From the NCBI RefSeq assembly GCF_023555375.1, contig NZ_JAJSEE010000001.1, positions 186,001 to 250,000 of the forward strand: DNA of 64,000 nt. The letters run 5' to 3'. Numbering within the stretch: position 1 is the first letter of the stretch; every line of letters starts with the position of its first letter. This stretch comes from Guyparkeria hydrothermalis (GTDB lineage Bacteria > Pseudomonadota > Gammaproteobacteria > Halothiobacillales > Halothiobacillaceae). A program made the position numbers and the translations under genes. The notes under the pieces were generated by a model, which saw only the letters and a list, made by a program, of their open reading frames with translations, had not been told where the DNA came from and searched no databases. Shown here piece after piece: positions 35,490 through 42,998 of the stretch.

Positions 35490-36158
35490 ATGGGAACCCC
35501 TTTCTCCTCCTCCGGCCTGCGTGCCATTGGCCTGGGTCTCGCGCTGGGACTGGTCACCGCGCCGGCCAACGCGGCCCCCACCCCGCCGACCGACACGCAC
35601 TGGCGGCTGGCCAACGCGGTCGGCATCCAGAGCATCGACCCCACCATCACCGATCTCGTGGTGGACAGCGAGGGCAATCTCAGCGGGGTGGCCGGCTGCA
35701 ACCAGTACCGGCGCGAACTTGGCGACGAGGGCTACGGCGAGACGATCGTGACGCGCAAGAGCTGCTCCGAGGCGCAGATGAAACAGGAAGCCGCCTTCCT
35801 GCAGGCACTCGAGCAAACCCGTCACTGGGACCATGACGGCGAGCGCCTGCTGTTGCGTGATGCCGAAGGCCGCACGCTCGCGATGATGCTCGAGCCGATC
35901 ACCCGCACCTACCACTTCGACTGCCAGGGCAAGGCGGTGGTCTTCGACGTGATCCGCCGTGGGCAGATCCGCCTGACCGTGGACGACCAGACCGTTCTGA
36001 TGCAGCGCGAGGAGAGTGCCTCGGGCTCGCGCTATCGCGACGAGGACGGGGCGATGACGTTCTGGGGCAAGGGCACCGAGGGACGATTGACCCAGGGCGA
36101 TGAAACCCGCGAGTGCCAGCAGGTCCCGCCGCCGGATGCCTACCCGATCAACGACTGA
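35490..36158 (+). CDS. Exported META-MliC two-domain protein (HslJ-like plus C-type lysozyme inhibitor-like)
   Basis: The 222-residue protein starts with a signal peptide (LRAIGLGLALGLVTAPANA, cleavage near residue 29). Residues about 33-135 form a META/HslJ-like domain (THWRLANAVGIQS, VAGCNQYRRELG, RKSCSEAQMKQEAAFLQAL). Residues about 140-215 form a MliC-like domain with paired cysteines (YHFDCQGKAVVFDVI and the final TRECQQV) and MTFWGKGTEGRLTQGD, the conserved loop that blocks lysozyme in the MliC family. A periplasmic role in envelope stress or lysozyme defence is inferred. There is no lipobox cysteine, so it is soluble. AAGGAG lies nine bases before the ATG. Confidence 0.85.
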   Translation: MGTPFSSSGLRAIGLGLALGLVTAPANAAPTPPTDTHWRLANAVGIQSIDPTITDLVVDSEGNLSGVAGCNQYRRELGDEGYGETIVTRKSCSEAQMKQEAAFLQALEQTRHWDHDGERLLLRDAEGRTLAMMLEPITRTYHFDCQGKAVVFDVIRRGQIRLTVDDQTVLMQREESASGSRYRDEDGAMTFWGKGTEGRLTQGDETRECQQVPPPDAYPIND

Positions 36159-36179
36159 CCGCCACCGGCGGCTCGGGAT

Positions 36180-37070
36180 TCAATCCAGCGCCTCGAAGGC
36201 CTGCCGTGCGGCGGCCAGGTCACCGGCGTGGTCGAACATCCGCGCCCAGGGGTCGCCCTTCTGGCCCAGGCGGCGGAACACGTTCTCGAGCGTGTAGCTG
36301 TCCGAACGCAGCCCGCCCTTGTCCAGCTCGACCCAGTCGAGCGGGGTGGCCACGGGCGCCCCGGGTCGGGCGCGCAGGGAGTACGGCGCCACGGCCGTCT
36401 GGCCGAAGGCATTGCGCATCACGTCAAGGTACAACCGCCCCTCGCGAGCCTCGATGCGCTGCTCGGTAGTCAGCTCGTCGGGAAACTCCGTCGCGAGTCG
36501 TCCGGCCATCCGGCCCGCCAGGGTCCGAACCGCGTCGAAATCGGCTTGCGGACGCAATGGCGCGACCACGTGCAGTCCGGTCGACCCCGTGGTCATCACG
36601 AAAGGCGAGAGCTGGCAGTCGCGCATCAGCGCGGCTACCCGTCTGGCCGCGCGCTTGAGCTCCCCCATGTCGCCATCGGGTGGGTCGAGATCGAAGATCA
36701 TCAGGTCGGGTCGGTCGAGCGCGCGCGAGCGTGCAGCCCAGCGATGAAAGGTCAGCGTTCCCTGATCGGCGAGAAACGCCAGGCAATCGGCATCATCGCA
36801 GCGCATGTGCTCGACCCACCCCGTGGGCTTTTCGTGACGGATCGCCAATCGCTCGACCCGCTCACCGAAGTGCTCGGCCCAGGCCTGCTGGAAGAACCCC
36901 TCGCCGTCGAGACCGTCGGGGAAGCGGTGCAGGGTCAGGGGCCGGCCGGCCAGATGCGGCAACATGTACTCGGCCACGCGCCGGTAGTAGCCGACCACGT
37001 CGGCCTTGGTCCAGCCGGCCTCCGGGTAGAGCGCCTTGTCCGGGCGGCTGACGTCATCCGGCGCGGTCAT
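36180..37070 (-). CDS. Stand-alone LigD-type polymerase/primase domain
   Basis: In bacterial non-homologous end joining the LigD polymerase domain adds nucleotides at broken ends. Here it is a separate 296-residue protein. Family features are RPDKALYPEAGWTKADVVGYY, the catalytic Asp pair in MIFDLDPPDGD (about residues 130-138), the TTGSTGLHVVAPLRP loop and LYLDVMRNAFGQTAVAPYSLRARPGAPVATPL. All look intact. It overlaps the upstream phosphoesterase gene by ATGA. No ATP-dependent ligase domain is attached or encoded nearby. Confidence 0.92.
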   Translation of the reverse strand: MTAPDDVSRPDKALYPEAGWTKADVVGYYRRVAEYMLPHLAGRPLTLHRFPDGLDGEGFFQQAWAEHFGERVERLAIRHEKPTGWVEHMRCDDADCLAFLADQGTLTFHRWAARSRALDRPDLMIFDLDPPDGDMGELKRAARRVAALMRDCQLSPFVMTTGSTGLHVVAPLRPQADFDAVRTLAGRMAGRLATEFPDELTTEQRIEAREGRLYLDVMRNAFGQTAVAPYSLRARPGAPVATPLDWVELDKGGLRSDSYTLENVFRRLGQKGDPWARMFDHAGDLAAARQAFEALD

Positions 37071-37615
37071 GTCGAAGCCTCGGCATCACGGATCTGGGCC
37101 AGCGTTCGCCCCGTCTTGACCGAGCGATCCTGCGTGGAGACCGGGTTGCGTCGCGCGTCGGCCCCCTCATCGCGCATCTTGATCATCAACCACTGCGGCT
37201 TGTCGCCGCCCTCGATACGTTTGAAGGCGTAGCCGCCACGGATCTTTTCGCCGTCGAGCCATACCTCGATCAGCCCGCGCTTGAGCCCCTCGGCCACCGA
37301 GTGCGACGAGTCGAGATTGCGGTACCCGCCCCGATCCCAGACCATCACCGTGCCGGCGCCGTATTGGCCCTCCGGGATCACGCCCTCGAAATCAGCGTAG
37401 TCCAGCTTGTGGTCCTCGACCTCGATCGCCAGTCGCTTCTCGGACGGATCGGTGGATGGCCCCTTGGGCACGGCCCAGGACTTCAGGACCCCACCCACCT
37501 CGAGGCGAACGTCGAAATGGCGCTGGCTGGCGTCATGCCACTGAATGACGAAACTCGGCGACTGGCCCCGAGCTGCGTTGCCCCTGGTTGCGTTGCCCCC
37601 AGCTGTTTTGCCCAT
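37067..37615 (-). CDS. Stand-alone LigD-type 3'-phosphoesterase domain
   Basis: This 182-residue protein is the 3'-phosphoesterase part of LigD, which trims 3'-phosphate and 3'-ribonucleotide ends. The manganese-site residues known in the family are present: WHDASQRHFDVRLE (His, His, Asp, Arg) and EDHKLDYADFEGVIP (His, Tyr), along with SWAVPKGPSTDP and GQYGAGTVMVWDRG. The first 18 residues and the last 25 are charged tails. It is the first gene of a two-gene operon with the polymerase domain. Confidence 0.92.
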   Translation of the reverse strand: MGKTAGGNATRGNAARGQSPSFVIQWHDASQRHFDVRLEVGGVLKSWAVPKGPSTDPSEKRLAIEVEDHKLDYADFEGVIPEGQYGAGTVMVWDRGGYRNLDSSHSVAEGLKRGLIEVWLDGEKIRGGYAFKRIEGGDKPQWLMIKMRDEGADARRNPVSTQDRSVKTGRTLAQIRDAEAST

Positions 37616-37833
37616 GACACCGCTCCCCCGTGTTGGACGTTGCTCGGTACATGTTTCTGGCGCTAGCCCGGAGTAAAGCAGTCCACCGTTCCGGCTGCCG
37701 AACCGATTTCAGCACGCCGATAAGGTACGATTATGGAACCATTCATACATCTATGGGTCGGACTAACCAGTCTGTCTGGCCAGAGCACCTGGTCGCAGAC
37801 GGCAAACGAGATCAAGCACAACGAGGTTTCCTT

Positions 37834-38115
37834 ATGCGATCCACCCTTCTTTACACCCTGCTCGGCACCTTCCTGGCCGCCGGCGCCGCCCACGCCGGGC
37901 ACGCCAATCCCTGGGCCACCCCGAAAGACGACCTGCTGATGCAATACCACGACGAGAACCTGGAACAGAGCGTGGACACCCCGGGCGAGGACGAAATGCT
38001 CGGCGTGATGGAGCAAGGCGCCTACGGCAAGCTGGGCGGCTCCCCGACGACCGGCGGCCCGGGCGCCGGCGCCGGCGTGGGTGGCGGCAACCCCGGGGTC
38101 GGCGGCGGCCGCTGA
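37834..38115 (+). CDS. Small exported Gly-rich protein, unknown
   Basis: The 93-residue product has a signal peptide (MRSTLLYTLLGTFLAAGAAHA, cleavage near residue 21). A short acidic middle follows (DDLLMQYHDENLEQ, then DTPGEDEMLGVMEQGAYG), and the last 25 residues are almost only Gly, Pro and Ala (GGPGAGAGVGGGNPGVGGGR). GAGG precedes the ATG by about eight bases. A strong terminator follows 28 bases after the stop. No family is recognised; the mature 72 residues are probably periplasmic or secreted. Confidence 0.65.
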   Translation: MRSTLLYTLLGTFLAAGAAHAGHANPWATPKDDLLMQYHDENLEQSVDTPGEDEMLGVMEQGAYGKLGGSPTTGGPGAGAGVGGGNPGVGGGR

Positions 38116-38143
38116 TCCCGGCCCGGAACGGAATTCCCGGAAA

Positions 38144-38184
38144 CGAAAAAAGCCCGCGCGGCAGACCCGCGCGGGCTTTTTTCG
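38144..38184. terminator. Bidirectional Rho-independent terminator
   Basis: A perfect 17-bp stem (CGAAAAAAGCCCGCGCG at 38144-38160 with its complement at 38168-38184) has a seven-base loop and an A-run and T-run at its two feet. It can end the small exported gene on the plus strand and the tRNA operon on the minus strand. Confidence 0.9.
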
Positions 38185-38189
38185 TTGTG

Positions 38190-38265
38190 TGGCGTCCCCA
38201 AGGGGATTCGAACCCCTGTTACCGCCGTGAAAGGGCGGTGTCCTAGGCCTCTAGACGATGGGGAC
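38190..38265 (-). tRNA. tRNA-Glu (anticodon TTC)
   Basis: The minus-strand sequence folds as a cloverleaf: acceptor GTCCCCA/TGGGGAC, anticodon stem CCGCC with loop CTTTCAC (anticodon TTC), and T-arm GGTTCGAATCC. The CCA end is encoded. It is the last tRNA of the operon and identical to the copy at 38361-38436. Confidence 0.96.
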
Positions 38266-38360
38266 CTAGTTGAAAGGTCGGAGCCTACCCGACCAATTGA
38301 TCACGTTTCAAGGTGACCAACAAGTAGGGCAGCACGCGTGACACGCACTGCCCGACCATA

Positions 38361-38436
38361 TGGCGTCCCCAAGGGGATTCGAACCCCTGTTACCGCCGTG
38401 AAAGGGCGGTGTCCTAGGCCTCTAGACGATGGGGAC
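38361..38436 (-). tRNA. tRNA-Glu (anticodon TTC), second identical copy
   Basis: This is the same 76-base sequence as the gene at 38190-38265, with encoded CCA and anticodon TTC. The 95 bases between the two copies contain no gene. Confidence 0.96.
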
Positions 38437-38441
38437 CTGAT

Positions 38442-38518
<77 letters not shown>

Positions 38519-38520
38519 TT

Positions 38521-38596
<76 letters not shown>

Positions 38597-38620
38597 ATAC
38601 GTCTCGCGACGTGGGGCGGC

Positions 38621-38649
38621 ATATTAATGATCCACCCCGGGTGCGTCAA
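38621..38649 (-). promoter_or_regulatory. Sigma-70 promoter of the tRNA operon
   Basis: On the minus strand TTGACG (38644-38649) is followed after exactly 17 bases by TAATAT (38621-38626), then by a GC-rich discriminator (GCCGCCCC). This arrangement is typical of strong stable-RNA promoters under stringent control. The tRNA-Asn gene starts about 25 bases downstream. Confidence 0.85.
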
Positions 38650-38773
38650 CACCCACGACCAGAAAAATGCGCCCATGAGCGCCCTGCCGGGCTAAGCCCT
38701 TGAAACGCGGTTGCGCGAGGCGGCGGCACTCCCCGTGGCAATCCTCGACGTCGCGACCTGGCCCGCCCCCCAG

Positions 38774-38802
38774 AACGAAAACGACCCGGCCGGGCCGGGT
38801 CG
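38774..38802 (-). terminator. Rho-independent terminator after the HbpS-like gene
   Basis: On the minus strand a 9-bp GC-rich stem (38782-38790 with 38794-38802, three-base loop) is followed by TTTTCGTT. It lies 46 bases beyond the stop of the gene at 38848. Confidence 0.75.
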
Positions 38803-38847
38803 CAACACCTCACGCCCCGTTCCGGGGCAGGGTTCATCGGTGGGCGA

Positions 38848-39357
38848 TCAGAGGAACTCGAGGTCCATGGCCACGGCCTCGGCGCCCTTGCGCGCGCACA
38901 TTTCGTCGGTCTCGCCGGACGGGGCGCCCGAGACACCGATCGCCCCGTAGGTCTTGCCACCGGCCTCGATGGTGACACCACCGGCGCCGAACATCAGCCC
39001 CGGCACGTGGCCCAGGGCCCCGGCACCGCGATCCTCGATCGCCGAGGTGGCCGAGTTGAACGACATGGCGGTGTAGGCCTTGAGCTTGGAGATGCGCAGG
39101 GTCAGGTCCGGTGCCAGCACGTCACGCAGCACCACCTGCTCGTTGCCGCCGCGGTCGACGACCGTCACGCCCACCTGGATACCCTCCTCGCGGCAGGCCT
39201 CCATCGTCGCCTGGGCGGCCTTCAAGGCCATTTCCATGGACAGGCGGTCGACGCTGACGGTCATCGGCTGGTCGGACTGCGCCATCGCGGCATTGCCGGC
39301 CAGGGCCAGGCCGGTGGCGACGACGGCACCGCGAATCGCGTTCTTGGTGAATTGCAT
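38848..39357 (-). CDS. Exported HbpS/GlcG-family (DUF336) protein
   Basis: The 169-residue protein belongs to the GlcG/HbpS family (old name DUF336), some members of which bind haem or corrinoids. A signal peptide (IRGAVVATGLALAGNAAMA) is cleaved near residue 26. The body shows the family pattern: ALKAAQATMEACREEGIQVG, VTVVDRGGNEQVVLRDVLAP, KLKAYTAMSFNSATSAI and YGAIGVSGAPSGETDEMCARKG. The start ATG (39355-39357) follows AGGAAGAACCC. A long repeat element ends 36 bases upstream of the start. The ligand is not known. Confidence 0.88.
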   Translation of the reverse strand: MQFTKNAIRGAVVATGLALAGNAAMAQSDQPMTVSVDRLSMEMALKAAQATMEACREEGIQVGVTVVDRGGNEQVVLRDVLAPDLTLRISKLKAYTAMSFNSATSAIEDRGAGALGHVPGLMFGAGGVTIEAGGKTYGAIGVSGAPSGETDEMCARKGAEAVAMDLEFL

Positions 39358-39392
39358 GGGTTCTTCCTCTTCGTTTGGCTTGCTGGTGGTCT

Positions 39393-39662
39393 TGGGAAAT
39401 TCTGCACGATTCGATGGCATCTCTGGCTCGCGGGTTTGTTCGCAAGCAAGGCACCGGCCCGAAGGCGGGCTCATTGCCCGTCGAGGGGCGGCAACGCCGA
39501 GTGCGGTCAAACCCGCGACCCCCGTCCGGGCGGGCCTCCAAGGACCCATCTGCGGCGTTGCAGCCCTTGCAAAGGGCAACGGCCCTTCGCGGCGGACTGC
39601 GCCTTGCATCTGGGCCCTTGGAGGTCCCGCAGAGACGCCATCGAATCGTGCAGAGTTCCCTT
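39393..39662 (-). mobile_element. 270-bp MITE-like element with long terminal inverted repeats (copy 2)
   Basis: Read on the minus strand it begins AAGGGAACTCTGCACGATTC at 39662 and ends with the inverted copy at 39393; the 32-bp ends differ at only one or two positions plus one indel. It aligns end to end with the element at 22144-22484 at about 90 percent identity by eye, apart from a 75-bp block present only there. The two internal arms are conserved (GGGACCTCCAAGGG with CCTTGGAGG; TCGCGGGTTT with AAACCCGCGA). It fills the gap between the old yellow enzyme gene and the HbpS-like gene, both on the minus strand, lying 36 bases from each. No ORF in it is credible. Confidence 0.8.
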
Positions 39663-39697
39663 GGGCTCTGTCGGCCCATTTTTTATCTTGGACCGGC

Positions 39698-40795
39698 TTA
39701 CGCCTGGTCCAGGGTGGGGTAATCGATATACCCCTTCTCCCCTCCACCGTAGAAGGTCGAGGTGTCGGGTTCATTCAGCGGTGCATCGAGGCGGAAGCGC
39801 TCGACCAGGTCCGGGTTGGCGATAAACGGCACGCCGAAGGCCACGGCCGCGGCACGGCCTGCCTCGATATCCCTTTCGGCCCGGGCCTGGTCGTACTGGT
39901 AGTTGCGGATCACCGGACCCTCGAACAACGGCACCAGCTCGGCCAGGTCGAAGGCCGGGCCGGCATCGCCGGGCGCGTCCTCGCCCATCCCCGCGATGTG
40001 CAGGTAGGCCAGGCCGAAGGGGTTTAGCTCGCGCACCACGTAGGAGAAGGTGCCCCAGGGGTCGCTGTCGTGCATGCCGTTGAACGGTTGCAGCGGCGAG
40101 ATGCGTACCCCGGTGCGCTCGGCACCGGCCACGCGGATCACGGCCGCCAGCACCTCGCGCAGCAGCCGCATGCGGTTTTCCAGCGTTCCGCCGTAACGGT
40201 CCGTGCGCTTGTTGGTGCCGTCACGCAGGAACTCGTCGATGAGATAGCCGTTGGCCGCGTGCACCTCGACCCCGTCGAAACCGGCCGCCAGGGCGCGCTC
40301 GGTGGCGCGGGCGTAGGCCTCGACCAGCTCGGGGATCTCCTCGGTTTCCAGCGCGCGCGGGGTTTCGAAGGGCTTCTTCTCGCCGGAGGGGACGTAGCCT
40401 TCCCCGTCGATGGCGATCGCCGACGGCGCCACCGGCAGCTTGCCACCGGGCTGGAAGTCGGAGTGCGAGACGCGGCCGACGTGCCAGAGCTGGAGCACGA
40501 TGCGGCCGCCCTCGTCATGCACGGCCCGAGTGATCATCTCCCAACCGGCCTGCTGCTCGTCGCTGTGGATACCGGGCGTGGCCGGATACCCCTGCCCTTC
40601 GGGCACGACCTGGGTCGCCTCGCTGATGATCAGGCCGGCCCCGGCGCGCTGCCGGTAATAGGCGCGCATCATCTCGTTGGGGACGTTGCCCGGCACGGTC
40701 GCCCGGCAGCGGGTCAGCGGCGCCATGATGGCGCGGTTGGGCAGGGAAAGGGCCCCGAGGTTGACCGGGGTAAGCAATGCGGAATCCTGACTCAT
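39698..40795 (-). CDS. nemA: Old yellow enzyme-family alkene reductase (NemA-like)
   Basis: This FMN enzyme reduces activated double bonds and N-ethylmaleimide-type electrophiles with NAD(P)H. The 365-residue TIM barrel shows PLTRCRA near the N-terminus, GLIISEATQV, LQLWHVGRVSHSDFQPGG, and the catalytic-site segment FDGVEVHAANGYLIDEFLRD followed by RTDRYGGTLENRMRLL. The flavin phosphate region is FIANPDLVERFR. GAGGT lies five bases before the ATG at 40793-40795. A 14-bp palindrome at 40866-40879 may be an operator. Confidence 0.92.
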   Translation of the reverse strand: MSQDSALLTPVNLGALSLPNRAIMAPLTRCRATVPGNVPNEMMRAYYRQRAGAGLIISEATQVVPEGQGYPATPGIHSDEQQAGWEMITRAVHDEGGRIVLQLWHVGRVSHSDFQPGGKLPVAPSAIAIDGEGYVPSGEKKPFETPRALETEEIPELVEAYARATERALAAGFDGVEVHAANGYLIDEFLRDGTNKRTDRYGGTLENRMRLLREVLAAVIRVAGAERTGVRISPLQPFNGMHDSDPWGTFSYVVRELNPFGLAYLHIAGMGEDAPGDAGPAFDLAELVPLFEGPVIRNYQYDQARAERDIEAGRAAAVAFGVPFIANPDLVERFRLDAPLNEPDTSTFYGGGEKGYIDYPTLDQA

Positions 40796-40865
40796 GGAAC
40801 CTCGAACACGGTTGTTGTCGGGTGCCGAGCGTTCGATCCGGCCCGGCATCCGCTACGACAAGTTG

Positions 40866-40879
40866 GTTAGCCGGCTAAC
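40866..40879. promoter_or_regulatory. Perfect 14-bp palindrome upstream of nemA, candidate operator
   Basis: GTTAGCCGGCTAAC is a perfect palindrome, flanked by ACAAGTTG on one side and TTGT on the other. It lies 71 bases upstream of the nemA start. Related electrophile-inducible nemA genes are controlled by TetR-type repressors that bind such dyads. No regulator gene is adjacent here, so the assignment is inference. Confidence 0.4.
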
Positions 40880-40921
40880 TTGTAGTCCACATGGCCGTCG
40901 AATGCCACCCGGATGGGCACC

Positions 40922-41278
40922 TCAGTGCCGGGCGGGTGCCCCCGCCGACTCCTGGACCAGGATCCACGGCGGCGTGACCACCGCCCACAGGGTCGGCTCG
41001 CCACTGGCCCAGCGACGGGCGGTACCGGTGTCGAGCGCGTCGATCTCGCCGGCATCCCGCCAGGCGCCCACCGCTTCGGCGCGGTCACGCACCATCGCCA
41101 TGGCGACGTCGACCAGGTCCAGGCTCGGGGCGATCTTCAGGATCTGGCCCTTGGCGAAGAAGCGCTCGAGTTCCGGCCACTCGATCCGGGCGGTCTGCCC
41201 GACCAGCTCGGCGTAGAGCGTTTCGTCGTCAAGCGCCGCGGCGCCGGTCTCGGGGAGATTGGAGGAGATTTCTGTCAT
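40922..41278 (-). CDS. DUF2288-family protein
   Basis: The 118-residue cytoplasmic protein matches DUF2288: LVGQTARIEWPELERFFAKG, ILKIAPSLDLVDVAMAM, a helical VGAWRDAGEIDAL, and the closing LWAVVTPPWILVQE. Its function is unknown. AAGGGCAG precedes the ATG at 41276-41278. The gene is divergent from the cupin gene, with 42 bases between the two starts. Confidence 0.82.
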   Translation of the reverse strand: MTEISSNLPETGAAALDDETLYAELVGQTARIEWPELERFFAKGQILKIAPSLDLVDVAMAMVRDRAEAVGAWRDAGEIDALDTGTARRWASGEPTLWAVVTPPWILVQESAGAPARH

Positions 41279-41320
41279 GATCTGCCCTTGTTCACTGTAT
41301 TCGGAGAGGAGAGCCTGCCG

Positions 41321-41779
41321 ATGGCCAAGCGCCGCCGCCCGGGACCGGACCGCTCGAGCTACCTGAATCACCGCAGCCGCGTCGAGCCGATCCGCGCCCC
41401 CGACGGCTCGTCCGTGCGCGAGCTGCTGCATCCGTCCCGTCACGCCATCGAGCGCCTGAGCGTGGCGGAGGCCAGCATCGATCCCGGCGAATCGACGCGT
41501 CTGCATCGCCACCCCGTGGCCGAGGAGGTCTACCAGATCCTCGACGGCGCCGGCCTGATGGAACTCGGCGACGAACGGCTCGCGGTGGTGCCGGGTGATA
41601 TCATCCGCATCGCCCCCGGCCAGCCGCACCGGATCGAAGCGAGGAGCGAGGTCCCGTTGCGGCTGTTGTGCATCTGCCAGCCGGCCTACCGCGACGAGGA
41701 TACCGAATTCCTCGACACCCCCGACCCCAGCGACACCGGAACGACATGGTCATCCAGCGCAGCACACTCGAATTCCTGA
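41321..41779 (+). CDS. Cupin-domain protein
   Basis: The 152-residue protein has one cupin barrel. Motif 1 is LHRHPVAEEVYQILDGAGLM (about residues 58-77), with two His and a Glu for a metal, and motif 2 is VVPGDIIRIAPGQPHRI, with a third His. The N-terminal 20 residues are basic (AKRRRPGPDR). The substrate is unknown; the family includes isomerases, epimerases and binding proteins. A GA-rich ribosome binding site (GGAGAGGAGAG) lies before the ATG. Its 3' end overlaps the next small gene by 34 bases. Confidence 0.82.
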   Translation: MAKRRRPGPDRSSYLNHRSRVEPIRAPDGSSVRELLHPSRHAIERLSVAEASIDPGESTRLHRHPVAEEVYQILDGAGLMELGDERLAVVPGDIIRIAPGQPHRIEARSEVPLRLLCICQPAYRDEDTEFLDTPDPSDTGTTWSSSAAHSNS

Positions 41780-41934
41780 TTATCGCCCTGGTCCTGGGCA
41801 CCATCCTCGCCGCGACGCTCTGGCTCGGCCACGGCGCCGGCGTGCTGGTACTGATCGCCTGGGGCGTCGCCGGCTTCATCTACCTCAAGCGCAAGTCGCC
41901 CCGCACCAAGGGACACGACGACTCGACGGACTGA
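41746..41934 (+). CDS. Small two-helix membrane protein, unknown
   Basis: The 62-residue product begins MVIQRSTLEFLIIALVLGTI, passes through two hydrophobic stretches (LEFLIIALVLGTILAATLWL and GAGVLVLIAWGVAGFIYL) and ends in a polar KRKSPRTKGHDDSTD tail. It overlaps the 3' end of the cupin gene in another frame and stops one base before the convergent kdsB stop. No family is recognised; the clean helix-loop-helix pattern supports a real gene. Confidence 0.6.
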   Translation: MVIQRSTLEFLIIALVLGTILAATLWLGHGAGVLVLIAWGVAGFIYLKRKSPRTKGHDDSTD

Positions 41935-41935
41935 C

Positions 41936-42706
41936 TCAGTCCGCCATCTCCTCGGCCATCAGCCGCCGCACCCGCTCGAGATCCGCCTCGGTATCCACCC
42001 CGGGCGGCGGCGTGACCTCGGCGATCTCGATCGCGATGGTCTCGCCCATCGACAGGGCACGCAGCTGTTCCAGCTTCTCCAGGCGTTCGATCTCCGGGCT
42101 GCCCGTGGCCACGAACCGGCGCAGGAAACCCGCCCGGTAGGCGTACAGGCCCAGGTGGCGAAAACCGAAGATGCCCGCCTCGCCGGCCTCGGGCAGGCCG
42201 TCGCGATGGAACGGGATCGGGGCGCGGGAGAAGTACATCGCCTCGGCGCGCTCGTTGGCGACCACCTTGACCGCGTCGGGCGAGAGAAACTCCTCGCGAT
42301 CGGCGATCGGCACCATCAGGGTGGCCATCGCCGCCTCGGGCTTGGCGCGCAGCAGCTTGGCCACCTGGGCAAGCAGCACGGGCGGCATCATCGGCTCGTC
42401 GCCCTGCAGATTGACCACCACCGTCTCGTCGGGGAGCTCGAGGAAGTCGATCACCTCGGCCAGCCGATCGGTGCCCGAGGCATGACCCTCGCTGGTCAGC
42501 ACCGCGCGTGCGCCGATCTCGGCCGCGGCCTCCTGGATGCGCTCGTCATCGGTGGCGACGACCACGTGCTCGCTGCCGGCCGCCACGCCACGCTCGTAGA
42601 CCCAGTGGATCATGGGGCGCCCGGCAATCTCGGCCAACGGCTTGCCCGGCAGACGACTGGAGTCGTGCCGTGCCGGGATGATGATCCAGTCGCTCTCGTC
42701 CATCAT
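41936..42706 (-). CDS. kdsB: 3-deoxy-manno-octulosonate cytidylyltransferase
   Basis: KdsB activates Kdo with CTP to CMP-Kdo for the inner core of LPS. The 256-residue protein has the family N-terminus [49 protein letters not shown], and [13 protein letters not shown]. The ATG at 42704-42706 overlaps the stop of the Trm112-like gene (ATGA); a second ATG follows at once. It is the last gene of the envelope operon exbB-exbD-msbA-lpxK-ycaR-kdsB. Confidence 0.96.
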   Translation of the reverse strand: MMDESDWIIIPARHDSSRLPGKPLAEIAGRPMIHWVYERGVAAGSEHVVVATDDERIQEAAAEIGARAVLTSEGHASGTDRLAEVIDFLELPDETVVVNLQGDEPMMPPVLLAQVAKLLRAKPEAAMATLMVPIADREEFLSPDAVKVVANERAEAMYFSRAPIPFHRDGLPEAGEAGIFGFRHLGLYAYRAGFLRRFVATGSPEIERLEKLEQLRALSMGETIAIEIAEVTPPPGVDTEADLERVRRLMAEEMAD

Positions 42707-42936
42707 GCCCCGGCATCCCCCCTGGTGTCGGTCGTTGCCGGGTGCTTCTTGCGCCAGGCCTGGTATTCCTCGTCCTCCAGCCGGCGAGCCTCGTCCTCGA
42801 GCATCACCGGAATGCCGTCCCGAACGGGATAGGCCAGGTGGGCCGAGAGCGAAATCAGCTCGTCGTTCGACTTGTCGTAGATCAGCGGTCCCTTGGTCAC
42901 GGGGCACACGAGAATATCCAGCAGCTTCTTGTCCAT
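42703..42936 (-). CDS. ycaR: Trm112/YcaR-family protein (UPF0434)
   Basis: The 77-residue protein has the YcaR/UPF0434 core [20 protein letters not shown], then [20 protein letters not shown]. Only one of the zinc-type cysteines (CPV) is kept, as in most proteobacterial members. The family resembles eukaryotic Trm112, a partner of methyltransferases. The C-terminus carries about 25 extra charged residues. It is placed between lpxK and kdsB as in E. coli. Confidence 0.9.
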   Translation of the reverse strand: MDKKLLDILVCPVTKGPLIYDKSNDELISLSAHLAYPVRDGIPVMLEDEARRLEDEEYQAWRKKHPATTDTRGDAGA

Positions 42937-42998
42937 CGGGGGTTACACCTCGTCGGGCAGCGCGGTCCAGCGACCTCGGGTCGATCACCGCGCGTGCA

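Noticed and set aside
38190-38436. Direct repeat of about 78 bases as a mobile element
   Set aside because: It is simply two identical tRNA-Glu genes in one operon.
40867-40922. Short open frame after the DUF2288 stop (17 codons ending in TAA)
   Set aside because: It is too short, has no ribosome binding site distinct from the neighbour, and overlaps the palindrome; it is probably chance.
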